64,000 nucleotides of DNA from JAQSWP01 sp040255215 (GCA_040255215.1 JBDZUM010000004.1:1-64000), one strand, 5' to 3'; positions 7,925 to 15,111 are shown, numbered from the stretch's first letter. Numbers and translations: made by a program. Notes: generated by a model from the sequence alone, not told the origin.

Positions 7925-8221
7925 CTACCCCTTCACAGAGGCATACAGGCCGGACGGCGAACTGCCGCCCGTGACCGTCACGCGCAGATCGCCATACGGC
8001 ACCTTGAAACTGCACATGCCGGCTTCGGTAAACGAGGCATTGGAACCGACCGGAACGCCGGTATCCCCGCCATCGGCTTCGCGCCATTCCAGCGCCACGG
8101 TCGCGCCGTCGAACGTGCCGCGCACATACAACGTGCCTTCGCCGCCCTGATAGCGGGTCCATTCGCCCGTTGCCGATGCGTTCGCCAGCAAGGTGGGGTT
8201 AACTCTGTCAGTTATGCTCAT
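7925..8221 (-). CDS. Small beta-rich phage protein, 98 aa
   Basis: The protein is short and rich in Gly, Thr, Val and Ser with alternating hydrophobic residues, suggesting a compact beta-sandwich. Similar small proteins are found beside tail-fibre or decoration genes in phages. It lies 4 bp upstream of the LamG-like gene and 27 bp downstream of the previous gene. No specific family is recognised. Confidence 0.6.
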   Translation of the reverse strand: MSITDRVNPTLLANASATGEWTRYQGGEGTLYVRGTFDGATVALEWREADGGDTGVPVGSNASFTEAGMCSFKVPYGDLRVTVTGGSSPSGLYASVKG

Positions 8222-8248
8222 TGTCGTCTGTCCTTCTGCTGTTGCGCT

Positions 8249-8605
8249 CTATGCGCTGCCCATCGGCAGGATTGCCGAAAGATCGAAAGTGATTTCGGAG
8301 CGGGGCCGGGGCTTGCCGGCGAACTCGTCACGAATTGCGGCCTCAATCGCCCGCGCGTTGTTGCCGCTCGTCAGTCCGACGCCCTTGCAGATTTCCGCAT
8401 CCGCTTCCAGCCGACTGCACGAATTGGCGACAAGGCCCAGCACCTCACCAAGCCGGCGGCTGGGCTTGGCGTCACGGCTGCGCTCGAAGGCACACGCCAC
8501 AACGAACAGGATCCCCGGCCACAGCAACGGCGCGGCGCGGAAGGCGGGCAGGCCGTCCAACCGGTCGGCAACACCAAGGGCAAACGTCGTTGCGTCGCTG
8601 GTCAT
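8249..8605 (-). CDS. Hypothetical protein, 118 aa
   Basis: A mixed-character protein with one moderately hydrophobic segment (about 25-40) that is too weak to call a membrane span. The start overlaps the previous gene by 4 bases. No recognised domain. Confidence 0.55.
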   Translation of the reverse strand: MTSDATTFALGVADRLDGLPAFRAAPLLWPGILFVVACAFERSRDAKPSRRLGEVLGLVANSCSRLEADAEICKGVGLTSGNNARAIEAAIRDEFAGKPRPRSEITFDLSAILPMGSA

Positions 8606-9387
8606 TGGCCGCCCCCGACAACCGCCACCACGTCCGGCCCCGGCTCGGGGTATGCCGCCCGGTAGAGCGCGTCACGCTCGGCAACCAGATCGGCGCGACC
8701 CAGGGCGGCAGGGTCTTTGACCACCCGCTGCCATTTCTCCGAAGCCTCGAACTCGCGGATGGCCCGCATGGGATCGTCTGTCGTCATCGCCTGTTCCTTC
8801 TGTTGGGGGATCGTCTTTGCCTGCGCCTCGAGGGCGGCCACGCGGGACATGGCATCGGCCCACGCCTGCAAGCGGGTTTCGTCCGTGCTGTCGGCGTCAT
8901 ACGCGGCCTTGGCCTCGCGCTCGGCCTGCCGGGCAGCATCAAGATCGGGGGCGATCTGCCGCGCCTGTTCCTCGGCAGTCGGGGGGAAGGCTTCGCCATA
9001 GACGGCGTCGCGTTCCTCGATCACCGCCGCATGGTTGGGGTGGCTCTGGTCATGCAGCGCCGCCTGGTATTCGGCATCGCCGATCTCGCGCACCTTGAGC
9101 CAGCCGATAGCCGCCTGAGCGATGTCCTCGGGCGCGTACTGGTCCGTCCAGTCAATCGTGGTGCCTAGCTCGGCTTCCAGCACCGGCCCGAACGGCATCA
9201 GCGCCGTGAGTGCGGCCTTGGCCTCGGGTCCGCTCCGGTCGGCAGTGCCGGCAAGGTGGCGCAGCCCGTTGATGGCCCGAACGCCCATGTCGTGCAGAGG
9301 GTGCGCCCGGTTGTTAAGCGCGGCGGCGATCTCGGGATCGGCGGAATACTTGTCCAGCAATTCGCGGCATTTCGCTTGCGTCAGCAT
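8602..9387 (-). CDS. Hypothetical protein with degenerate internal repeats, 261 aa
   Basis: A helical, charged protein in which a unit is repeated. Residues about 106-135 and 216-247 both contain ERDA-x-Y-x-x-A-x-P, and residues about 18-40 share the first half (A-A-L then H-P-x-H). The middle (about 145-200) is a charged helix. No portal, capsid or scaffold signature is evident. It is joined to its neighbours by 4-base overlaps at both ends and is the largest unknown between the terminase subunit genes. Confidence 0.6.
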   Translation of the reverse strand: MLTQAKCRELLDKYSADPEIAAALNNRAHPLHDMGVRAINGLRHLAGTADRSGPEAKAALTALMPFGPVLEAELGTTIDWTDQYAPEDIAQAAIGWLKVREIGDAEYQAALHDQSHPNHAAVIEERDAVYGEAFPPTAEEQARQIAPDLDAARQAEREAKAAYDADSTDETRLQAWADAMSRVAALEAQAKTIPQQKEQAMTTDDPMRAIREFEASEKWQRVVKDPAALGRADLVAERDALYRAAYPEPGPDVVAVVGGGQ

Positions 9388-9680
9388 CAGGCTTGCTCCG
9401 TGCGGGATTGGGACTCCAAGGGCGCGCGGCGGGGCGCGTGATCCTCGGGGGCGGGGGTGGCCCCTGTGCGGCCATTAGAGCGCGCTACAGAGTCGGTAGC
9501 GGGCGGGGTGGCGCAGGCAGGGTCGGGGCGGCCGTGGCGCTGTAGCCGCCGCAGGAAGGCCGGCAAGGGCTGATCCGCGAAGCCGGGGGCGTGACTGTCC
9601 GGCATAGCCAAGATCAGGTGCGGCATTGGGCCGGACTTGCTGGCGTGACGGCGGGCAGCGGGAGCGCGACGGGGGATCAT
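9387..9680 (-). CDS. Small basic hypothetical protein, 97 aa
   Basis: An Arg/Pro/Ala-rich, low-complexity frame. The start at 9680 overlaps the stop of the upstream gene as ATGA, and the stop overlaps the next start the same way. That coupling is the main support for it, since its composition could also arise in GC-rich spurious frames. Confidence 0.4.
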   Translation of the reverse strand: MIPRRAPAARRHASKSGPMPHLILAMPDSHAPGFADQPLPAFLRRLQRHGRPDPACATPPATDSVARSNGRTGATPAPEDHAPRRAPLESQSRTEQA

Positions 9681-9916
9681 GCGGCCTCCGTCGAGTCGAT
9701 AATGCCGGCGATCTCCAGCCACTCATCGGAGGCACGATCGAAAGCGGCCTCTGCGGCCTCGCTGGCGGCGACAAGGGCATCATCGGACGGGCTGGCATCT
9801 TCCAGCGCCCAGGCGTTGTCCATGTCCTGCATGGCGGCTTCCAGCCGTTCCCGTGCGCCAGCCTCGATTGCTTCCAGACGGATGCGGGACGGCATCCCAT
9901 AGCGCGGCGCGGCCAT
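9677..9916 (-). CDS. Small acidic helical protein, 79 aa
   Basis: Rich in Ala, Glu and Asp with regular hydrophobic spacing, most likely a helical hairpin. Four-base overlaps join it to both neighbours. No family recognised. Its place directly after the small terminase cluster suggests a role in packaging or assembly, but this is not shown. Confidence 0.5.
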   Translation of the reverse strand: MAAPRYGMPSRIRLEAIEAGARERLEAAMQDMDNAWALEDASPSDDALVAASEAAEAAFDRASDEWLEIAGIIDSTEAA

Positions 9917-10101
9917 CAGGCGGCCTCCGGGCCATTGCCCAGGTGCGGCCAGCGGCGCAGCACGGCAGCGGCGGCATGACGTTCTGCGGCCTCCGCAATG
10001 GCTGCCTCGATAGCCTCGCGCTCGGCACCGGGCGGCACGTCCCGGCGCTGCCGGGCGCGGGCGGCGCGCACCATGTCCAAGTAGATGATTGGAGCGGTCA
10101 T
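9916..10101 (-). CDS. Small hypothetical protein, 61 aa
   Basis: A short Ala/Arg/Glu-rich helical protein whose start overlaps the small terminase stop by 4 bases and whose stop overlaps the next start. No recognised domain. Confidence 0.5.
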   Translation of the reverse strand: MTAPIIYLDMVRAARARQRRDVPPGAEREAIEAAIAEAAERHAAAAVLRRWPHLGNGPEAA

Positions 10102-10628
10102 TTTTCCTCGCTTTCTGCCACGGGGGCGCGGTCCAATAGACCGTTGCCGTCGAAATTCGCTTGTGTTTCGAGTCGGTTAGAAATGGCTGCTACCGGTTTG
10201 CTACCGGGAGTCACGTCGATTACCGGCGGAAGCAGCCCGCCCATCTCGGCTTGAAGCTGCCGCCATTCGGCCAGAAGTTCCTCGGTAGTGCGGTTGTCGT
10301 TGATGGTCACTTCCCGTCGCTCGGCAAGTATCCAGCCCGAGCGATTGAGAATGTCGTTAGCCGCCTTCCGGCGCGTTTCTGGCGGCACTTCCTTGTCGCG
10401 GGCCAGTTCGATCAGCACGGCAGTCGATAGCGCCACGCCAGCGCCGAAATGCCTCTCCGCTTCCTCGCGGATCGCGGCCAGCACACGGGGATTTCTTACG
10501 AGCGTGCTGCCAGCCACAGCGGCCCTACGCTTGCTATAGCCCGCAGCCAATGCGCTGTTCGTCTGGTGTCCGCCCAATTCGACGTATGCGGCAACGAACT
10601 TCCGCTGTCTGTCCGTTAGCTTCCTCAT
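10098..10628 (-). CDS. terS: Terminase small subunit
   Basis: A 176-residue protein with the N-terminal helix-turn-helix typical of small terminases: LTDRQRKFVAAYVE, then ALAAGYSKRRA, then conserved NPRVLAAI. A middle helical oligomerisation region follows (about 50-100), with an extended Pro-rich C-terminal tail. TerS rings bind the pac or cos sequence and load the large subunit. The start overlaps the preceding Pro-rich reading frame. A pair of short CGGTAGCA repeats lies inside the C-terminal coding region, notable because packaging sites often lie in terS. Confidence 0.88.
   Translation of the reverse strand: MRKLTDRQRKFVAAYVELGGHQTNSALAAGYSKRRAAVAGSTLVRNPRVLAAIREEAERHFGAGVALSTAVLIELARDKEVPPETRRKAANDILNRSGWILAERREVTINDNRTTEELLAEWRQLQAEMGGLLPPVIDVTPGSKPVAAISNRLETQANFDGNGLLDRAPVAESEEK
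10187..10206 (-). repeat. CGGTAGCA repeat pair inside terS
   Basis: On the minus strand, CGGTAGCAA (10198-10206) and CGGTAGCAG (10187-10195) are 11 bp apart, one helical turn. The same core occurs as pairs near both element ends. It may be a binding site for the small terminase or integrase, or coincidence. Confidence 0.3.
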
Positions 10629-10807
10629 GCCGTCACCCGTTCGTTAGGACGGCTGGCGAAGCTCCCAGCGCAGCCTGCCGGACCTAGGGGGGTATGGGGG
10701 GAGGTGCGGCACCGGGGGTTCGGCGCGTTCGGCGGGGGGTTCGGCGCCCCGATCGGCATAGGGTTCGGCGGGGTTCGGCGGGGGGTTCGGCAGGTGCGGC
10801 GGGTCAT
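10625..10807 (-). CDS. Pro-rich low-complexity small ORF, 60 aa (doubtful protein)
   Basis: The frame overlaps the helicase stop and the terS start by 4 bases each, which argues for translation. However, the product is mostly Pro, Asn, Arg and Thr, reflecting iterated TTCGGC DNA. It may be a coupling leader, or the DNA repeat may be the functional element. Confidence 0.35.
   Translation of the reverse strand: MTRRTCRTPRRTPPNPMPIGAPNPPPNAPNPRCRTSPHTPLGPAGCAGSFASRPNERVTA
10719..10791. repeat. Iterated TTCGGC motif between helicase and terS
   Basis: Six copies of TTCGGC (starting at 10719, 10728, 10740, 10764, 10774 and 10786) lie in a G-rich tract, most in the context GGTTCGGCG with spacings of 9-12 bp plus one gap of 24. 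The location between replication and packaging genes fits an iteron-type origin or a terminase recognition site; the sequence alone cannot choose. Confidence 0.45.
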
Positions 10808-11919
10808 TTGGCAGCCTCCGCAGCGACCAGCCTTGATCGCTCTTTGCTGGCGCGGCCTTCCTGAATGACCTTCACAAGCCCGTCAGCCATCGCCCTGTGC
10901 AGTGCCTTGGTCAGCCCCGGCTTGGTCATGCCCTTGGCCTCGGGAAGCCTGCACAGCACGTTCGGGGCGAAGGCGGCGGACGGATTGGGGGACAGGTAAA
11001 TGCCGCGCGCCGTGGCGATGGCGACCAGCTCGGCAAACCGCTTCGCCTGATTGCGTTCCTCGATAACGGCCAGCATCCCGGTCCCGCTGTCATCGCGGAC
11101 GAATACCCCGCGCTCCCAGCGCAGCCGTATGACGCCGCCTGTCTCGGAGTAGTTCGCTTTCATGCCCTTCAATTCGCGGGCATCTGAATCCTCGGCATCG
11201 TCGCCGCGGGGGCGGGTCAGGTAGAAGCGGCTCCTAACGCTGTTGTTCCATGCCGTGCTGCCGCTCAGGCCGGTCCCGCTCGCCTGGCCGGCGACGGACG
11301 GATGCGCCGTCAGGATCACCGCGCCATTGTTGATGCTGGCCAGCCCTCGCAGGATGGATATGAAAGACCGGACCTCGTTCCTGAAATTCTCATTGCCGCC
11401 AAACGTGTCCGCGACCGTATCCAAAACCACGATCTCGATTCCCCGCTCCCGAACCATCCGTTCGATCTGGTGAAAGAGCGGCTTGACGGTTGGGGGCGTG
11501 TGACTGTCCTTCGCGTATTGAACGAGGATGTTTTCCTGCCCGATGCGCGACATCCACAGCATCCGGCTTTCAAAGTCCGCGAAGGAACAGCCCATGTGTT
11601 CGTTGATCGCCGCTTGCCTGCGGTGCAGCTCGTCCGCGTCATCCTCACAGAACAGCGCCAGCGACTTGCACAAGGGCACCGGTAGGCCGATCCACTTGCC
11701 GCCCAGGGCAGCGGCCGTCATCAACTGCATTGCCAGAAGGCTTTTGCCGACGCCGCCGTCACCGGAAAGCATGACAACCGAATTGCGCGGCACAAGATCG
11801 GGCACTAGCCATTCCCGCTCCGGAACCGGCCTGCCCTCAAGGCTGCTGGCGTCGATCACGCCAAAGTCGGATTCCCGCTTTCGCGCGTCGTGCATTTCAA
11901 GAGGTATGGGGGCGTTCAA
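10804..11919 (-). CDS. RepA-like replicative helicase (AAA_25 ATPase), 371 aa
   Basis: A RecA-fold ATPase of the RSF1010 RepA-like group. Walker A is GDGGVGKS at 53-60, Walker B is in IEIVVLDTVAD, and a later LTAHPS segment matches the conserved sensor region. These proteins act as hexameric helicases for plasmid, satellite and phage replication. The start is TTG (11919) overlapping the upstream TGA, with AGGGGG about 8 bases upstream. The C-terminal 90 residues look like a small winged-helix or DNA-binding addition. It indicates that the element can replicate autonomously after excision. Confidence 0.82.
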   Translation of the reverse strand: MNAPIPLEMHDARKRESDFGVIDASSLEGRPVPEREWLVPDLVPRNSVVMLSGDGGVGKSLLAMQLMTAAALGGKWIGLPVPLCKSLALFCEDDADELHRRQAAINEHMGCSFADFESRMLWMSRIGQENILVQYAKDSHTPPTVKPLFHQIERMVRERGIEIVVLDTVADTFGGNENFRNEVRSFISILRGLASINNGAVILTAHPSVAGQASGTGLSGSTAWNNSVRSRFYLTRPRGDDAEDSDARELKGMKANYSETGGVIRLRWERGVFVRDDSGTGMLAVIEERNQAKRFAELVAIATARGIYLSPNPSAAFAPNVLCRLPEAKGMTKPGLTKALHRAMADGLVKVIQEGRASKERSRLVAAEAAK

Positions 11920-12464
11920 GCGGCCACCCCCTGCTGATCCTGTCGCACCAGAAGGCGCGGCCCCTGCGATGGGACGGCGAACAGCGAGCGGATGCGCCGG
12001 GCAAGATCCCCGGTCTGGCAGATCAGCTCACCTTGCATCAGGGAGTAGGGCGGGCGGGTCCAGTCGATGATGCAGCAACCGTCGCAGCCGGACCGCAACC
12101 AATCCAACGGCGTTGCCCAGACGTTCGTTTGCCCGTCAACGTACAAGTCGCGGTCTGCGATTTCCTCGCCAAGCACCCCGCACAGTTGCTTGATGGCGAC
12201 GGCTTCGCCCGGATCGCTCAGGCGCATGACCACCACGTCAACCACTTCGCCGCCCGCCATTTCCGGCAGCAAGATCACCGGGTCGCCGTTGCGGTCCCGG
12301 CGGATGGATTCGCCGTCACGGTGCGGCGCAGTCCCGAACGGAAAAATGCCCAGGCGTTCCCGTGCCGCCTTGATGGCCGGCATGTGTATGCTGTGACGTT
12401 CCAGCGCCAGCGCCGTTTCGGCCCCATTGCGCGCGACGGCTGCCGCCCATGCAGCGTTATCCAT
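11916..12464 (-). CDS. Putative primase-associated protein, 182 aa
   Basis: No firm family match. It lies directly upstream of the RepA-like helicase and overlaps it, a place where elements of this type often carry a primase or primase-like protein. Acidic segments are present, but I cannot identify a catalytic Toprim or AEP motif. I use the ATG at 12464, which overlaps the previous gene; a longer reading to 12647 would run back through that gene in another frame. Confidence 0.5.
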   Translation of the reverse strand: MDNAAWAAAVARNGAETALALERHSIHMPAIKAARERLGIFPFGTAPHRDGESIRRDRNGDPVILLPEMAGGEVVDVVVMRLSDPGEAVAIKQLCGVLGEEIADRDLYVDGQTNVWATPLDWLRSGCDGCCIIDWTRPPYSLMQGELICQTGDLARRIRSLFAVPSQGPRLLVRQDQQGVAA

Positions 12465-12654
12465 GCCGCACCGCCGCGTAACGGTAAGTCCGCTCGGCGG
12501 GGGGAAGGGGAAGCCGCAGCATTCTGCAAAGGGAGGCCAGATCGCCGCCCCGGTTCCATGCCGGGCAGAACCAGCCAATGACGGCATTGCCCTCATGGCG
12601 CAGTTCAATGCCGCCTCGCTGGCGGAGACGGCGGACAAGATCGGCAACCGGCAT
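12457..12654 (-). CDS. Small hypothetical protein, 65 aa
   Basis: It starts with a 4-base overlap to the HTH gene and overlaps the next gene by 8 bases. A segment with two Cys (GWFCPAWNRGGDLASLCRML) recalls the end of primase-type zinc fingers, but the full Cys/His set is absent. It may be the N-terminal piece of a split primase-like system with the following gene. Confidence 0.5.
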   Translation of the reverse strand: MPVADLVRRLRQRGGIELRHEGNAVIGWFCPAWNRGGDLASLCRMLRLPLPPAERTYRYAAVRHG

Positions 12655-12905
12655 CAGGCAGCCACCGCCTCGGCGGCTTTCGCCGTCAGATCGTCAAGGT
12701 AGCTGGCGGGAATGTAGATGCCGCGCGGCCCCACCCGCACATGCGGGATGCGACCCTCGGCAATCTCCCTGTAGACCGTGCGGAGCTGAATGCCCGACGC
12801 ATCGGCAAACGCGCGGGGCTTAAGTAAACGGCGGCCCTCGCCAGCGGCGGCGATCACCCTGCGACCGCGCCGCGTATCCGCCTCAAAGCCCAAATCATTT
12901 GACAT
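12654..12905 (-). CDS. HTH excisionase/AlpA-like DNA-binding protein, 83 aa
   Basis: A MerR/excisionase-type helix-turn-helix occupies about residues 28-68, with the pattern AFADASGIQLRTVYREI and then RIPHVRVGPRG. Such proteins control excision or element gene expression. I prefer the ATG at 12905 (GAGG 5 bases upstream) over the GTG at 12911. It is the first gene of the leftward chain and faces the rightward integrase operon across a palindrome-rich promoter region, as expected for a regulator of the excision decision. Confidence 0.78.
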   Translation of the reverse strand: MSNDLGFEADTRRGRRVIAAAGEGRRLLKPRAFADASGIQLRTVYREIAEGRIPHVRVGPRGIYIPASYLDDLTAKAAEAVAA

Positions 12906-12929
12906 TGGCACCTCGTAATCCTGTCAGGG

Positions 12930-13000
12930 AGCGGTACGATTACCGCTTGCCGTGGTGACACCACTACCATATTGTCTGTGACGGGGGTACGTGTTAGAGT
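12930..13000. promoter_or_regulatory. Divergent control region with two palindromic operators and a promoter
   Basis: Two inverted repeats lie side by side: AGCGGTA-CGAT-TACCGCT (12930-12947) and GTGGTG-A-CACCAC (12952-12964). A rightward promoter candidate has TTGTCT (12972-12977) and TAGAGT (12995-13000) 17 bp apart. The region separates the HTH gene from the integrase operon. Confidence 0.55.
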
Positions 13001-13029
13001 CTATTTCGTAGTGTATTAAAGGTGTCGCC

Positions 13030-13653
13030 ATGACCAAGTCGAAAAAGAAGATCAGCAAGGCTGGTCGGAAAACCGGGCCTGACGGCCCGTTGTTGCCGCC
13101 ACTTCAATTGCGGCTGCCGCCTGCTCTTAAGGAAAATCTTGAGCGGGAGATGAAGCGGCGCGCCATTGAGGAAAAGAATCCGAGATGGTCGCTGCCGGAC
13201 GAAATCAGGCTGCAACTTTCGCGGCAGATTGAAACGCCAGATTACGAGGACGGGATGTCAGCCCCGAGCCGGGTACTCGGGGCGATGGCGGCAAATCTCG
13301 CTGACAAGGTCTCGGACGTGACGGAGCGCCCATGGTCCGTAGACAATTTTTCAAGGACCGTCTTGGAACATGCGTTCCGCGTTCTGCTGACTGTTCGATT
13401 CAAGGGGGAACCATATCCCGAAGCGGTTCCAGCGGCGGCATTAGATTGGGCGTCCGCTATGAGCATGCCGACACCCGATCCGGCATCTCCAACATACGCA
13501 ACAGACTTTGCCGCCGCGATTGGGCGCGATCTTGCGCTCTTCCTGCACCACCAGCTTTCGCATGAGCGGGTCCAGTCGGGGGCCGGGCCATATGACCCGC
13601 ACCTATACCGGGCGAAGCAACTGCTCGGGAAAATTGAGCGAGGCGACAAATGA
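13030..13653 (+). CDS. Hypothetical protein upstream of integrase, 207 aa
   Basis: The N-terminus is very basic (Lys-rich, about 1-18). The segment at about 28-65 has the look of a ribbon-helix-helix or Arc-like DNA-binding unit (a short hydrophobic strand, then a helix-rich charged stretch). The rest is unassigned and helical. It overlaps the integrase start by 4 bases, so the pair forms one operon. A role in regulating integration is plausible but unproven. Confidence 0.6.
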   Translation: MTKSKKKISKAGRKTGPDGPLLPPLQLRLPPALKENLEREMKRRAIEEKNPRWSLPDEIRLQLSRQIETPDYEDGMSAPSRVLGAMAANLADKVSDVTERPWSVDNFSRTVLEHAFRVLLTVRFKGEPYPEAVPAAALDWASAMSMPTPDPASPTYATDFAAAIGRDLALFLHHQLSHERVQSGAGPYDPHLYRAKQLLGKIERGDK

Positions 13654-14825
13654 AAGGCCATATCAAGCAACGCGGCAAAGGCTCGTTCGCGGTCAAAATC
13701 TATCTCGGGCGCGATCCGATCACCGGCAAAGAGCGCAGCAAGTGGCACACGATCAAGACCACCAGCAAGCGCGCCGCCCAGAACGAGGCGGCGAAGATCA
13801 TTGCCGCGATGAGTGAAGGCCGATACGTCGAGCCTTCCACCATGACCGTTGCGGCTTGGCTCGATAAATGGCTGACCGATCACGTCGCGCACACTGTCAG
13901 CCGTAAGAGCGCGGAACGCTACCGCGAGATTGTTGACGGGCATCTAAAGCCCGCGCTCGGCACCTACCGCCTGTCCAAGCTGGCACCGGTCCATATCAAG
14001 GGCTATCTCGCCACGGCGTTGACGGAAGGCCGGAAGGATAAGAAGGGCGGTCTATCGCCCCTGAGCGTTCGCCATAACTTGCGCGTCCTGTCCAATGCCA
14101 TGCGGCAGGCGGTCAAGCTGCGGCTGATCCACGTCAACCCGTGTGGCGACGTTGACGCCCCGCGCGTCGAGCGGCACGAAATGGCGACCGTCACCCCGGA
14201 TCAGTCCGGCCGGCTGATTGCCGCCGCATGGGATGCGCCGCATCCGCTGCTGGGCATCGTGGTATCGCTCGCCCTCACCACCGGGATGCGTCGCGGCGAA
14301 ATCCTCGGGCTGCGCTGGCAGGACGTTGATCTAGACGCTGCCAAGCTGGCCGTCCGGCAGTCGCTGGAACAGACGCGGGACGGGCTGGCGTTCAAGGCTC
14401 CCAAGACGGCCAAGGGCCGGCGCACCATCAGCCTTCCGGGCGAAGCCATTGACGCCCTGCGGCGGCACAAGGCCAGCCAGGCGGCGATGCGGCTACAGCT
14501 TGGCCGCGACTATGCCGACCATGACCTTGTGTGCGCTCAGTGGAACGGCGAGCCTGCATCCCCTCGCGCCGTTACCAAGGCGTTCGCCGCCCTCGCTGCC
14601 AAGATGAAACTCCCGGTCAGGCTGCACGATCTGCGGCACTCCCACATCTCGCACTTGCTGGCGCTGGGGGTGCATCCCAAGGTCGCCAGCGAGCGGGCGG
14701 GCCATGCCAACATCAGCATAACGATGGACGTTTACTCGCACGTCATGCCCGGCCTGCAGGACGAAGCCGCGCAACAGATCGATGCGCTGTTGAAGGCGAG
14801 CAAGGCGAAGGCGTCGCAGGAATGA
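13650..14825 (+). CDS. int: Tyrosine recombinase (phage integrase), 391 aa
   Basis: This is a full-length integrase with an N-terminal arm-binding region (about 1-60), a SAM-like core-binding domain (about 65-160) and a catalytic domain. Catalytic residues are all present: R214 (TGMRRGE), H326 and R329 (HDLRH), H352 (GHANI) and the nucleophile Y362. It catalyses recombination between attP and the tRNA-Ser gene. The stop lies 86 bp before the right attachment site, the usual placement next to attP. The gene is intact, so the element may still be mobile. Confidence 0.95.
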   Translation: MKGHIKQRGKGSFAVKIYLGRDPITGKERSKWHTIKTTSKRAAQNEAAKIIAAMSEGRYVEPSTMTVAAWLDKWLTDHVAHTVSRKSAERYREIVDGHLKPALGTYRLSKLAPVHIKGYLATALTEGRKDKKGGLSPLSVRHNLRVLSNAMRQAVKLRLIHVNPCGDVDAPRVERHEMATVTPDQSGRLIAAAWDAPHPLLGIVVSLALTTGMRRGEILGLRWQDVDLDAAKLAVRQSLEQTRDGLAFKAPKTAKGRRTISLPGEAIDALRRHKASQAAMRLQLGRDYADHDLVCAQWNGEPASPRAVTKAFAALAAKMKLPVRLHDLRHSHISHLLALGVHPKVASERAGHANISITMDVYSHVMPGLQDEAAQQIDALLKASKAKASQE

Positions 14826-14839
14826 TTGGAGAACGCATC

Positions 14840-14859
14840 CGGTTGCAATCCGGTAGCAA
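14840..14859 (+). repeat. Tandem CGGTNGCAA repeats in the right end
   Basis: CGGTTGCAA (14840-14848) and CGGTAGCAA (14851-14859) have the same orientation and an 11-bp period, matching the pair at 436-456 near the left end. They are candidate integrase arm-type sites. Confidence 0.4.
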
Positions 14860-14872
14860 GTCGGGGTATGTC
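14843..14872 (+). promoter_or_regulatory. Possible element-derived promoter for tRNA-Ser
   Basis: TTGCAA (14843-14848) and TATGTC (14867-14872) are separated by 18 bp, and the tRNA begins 40 bp downstream. The match is weak, but some promoter must exist here or within the integrase operon, because the native tRNA promoter is now 14.6 kb away. Confidence 0.3.
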
Positions 14873-14911
14873 CCGGCACCGCTGCCGCGCAAGCAATTGG
14901 AAAACAACGCA

Positions 14912-14950
14912 GGATGGGTGGCCGAGCGGTTTAAGGCACCGGTCTTGAAA
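14912..14950 (+). repeat. Right attachment site (attR) within tRNA-Ser
   Basis: Second copy of the 39-bp repeat at 279-317. Here it continues into the genuine 3' half of the tRNA, so the gene is reconstituted by the element's copy of the 5' half. Confidence 0.95.
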
Positions 14951-15001
14951 ACCGGCGTGCCCGCAAGGGCACCGTGGGTTCGAATCCCACCCCATCCGCC
15001 A
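14912..15001 (+). tRNA. tRNA-Ser (anticodon UGA)
   Basis: A complete 90-base serine tRNA. The acceptor stem is GGATGGG with CCCATCC, discriminator G and encoded CCA. The anticodon stem CCGGT/ACCGG encloses the loop CTTGAAA (anticodon TGA). A long variable arm typical of tRNA-Ser precedes the T arm (GTGGG-TTCGAAT-CCCAC). It is the integration target; its first 39 bases came from the element. Confidence 0.98.
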
Positions 15002-15111
15002 CGCGGGCTGCCGCCCCAGAATCTCCACAAGTCGATGCTGCGATCCGCAAAACGGCGAACCGCGCCCGATCTCGCGCGTTTTGCGCCAGCCACGACCGGA
15101 GAACGCGCATC

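Larger units (their letters stand above)
279..14950. mobile_element. Integrated phage-like element or phage satellite in tRNA-Ser(UGA)
   Basis: The element is bounded by a perfect 39-bp direct repeat (279-317 and 14912-14950), which is the 5' half of the tRNA-Ser gene up to the end of the anticodon loop. One unit is 14,633 bp. It carries a tyrosine integrase next to the right junction, an HTH excisionase-like gene, a helicase, small and large terminase subunits, a LamG-like protein, a large putative virion protein, two membrane proteins and a thermonuclease homologue. No portal, major capsid, head protease, tail tube or tape-measure gene is recognisable. Gene packing is very tight, with repeated ATGA or TTGA overlaps. 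It is either a satellite or a deleted prophage. Confidence 0.9.
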
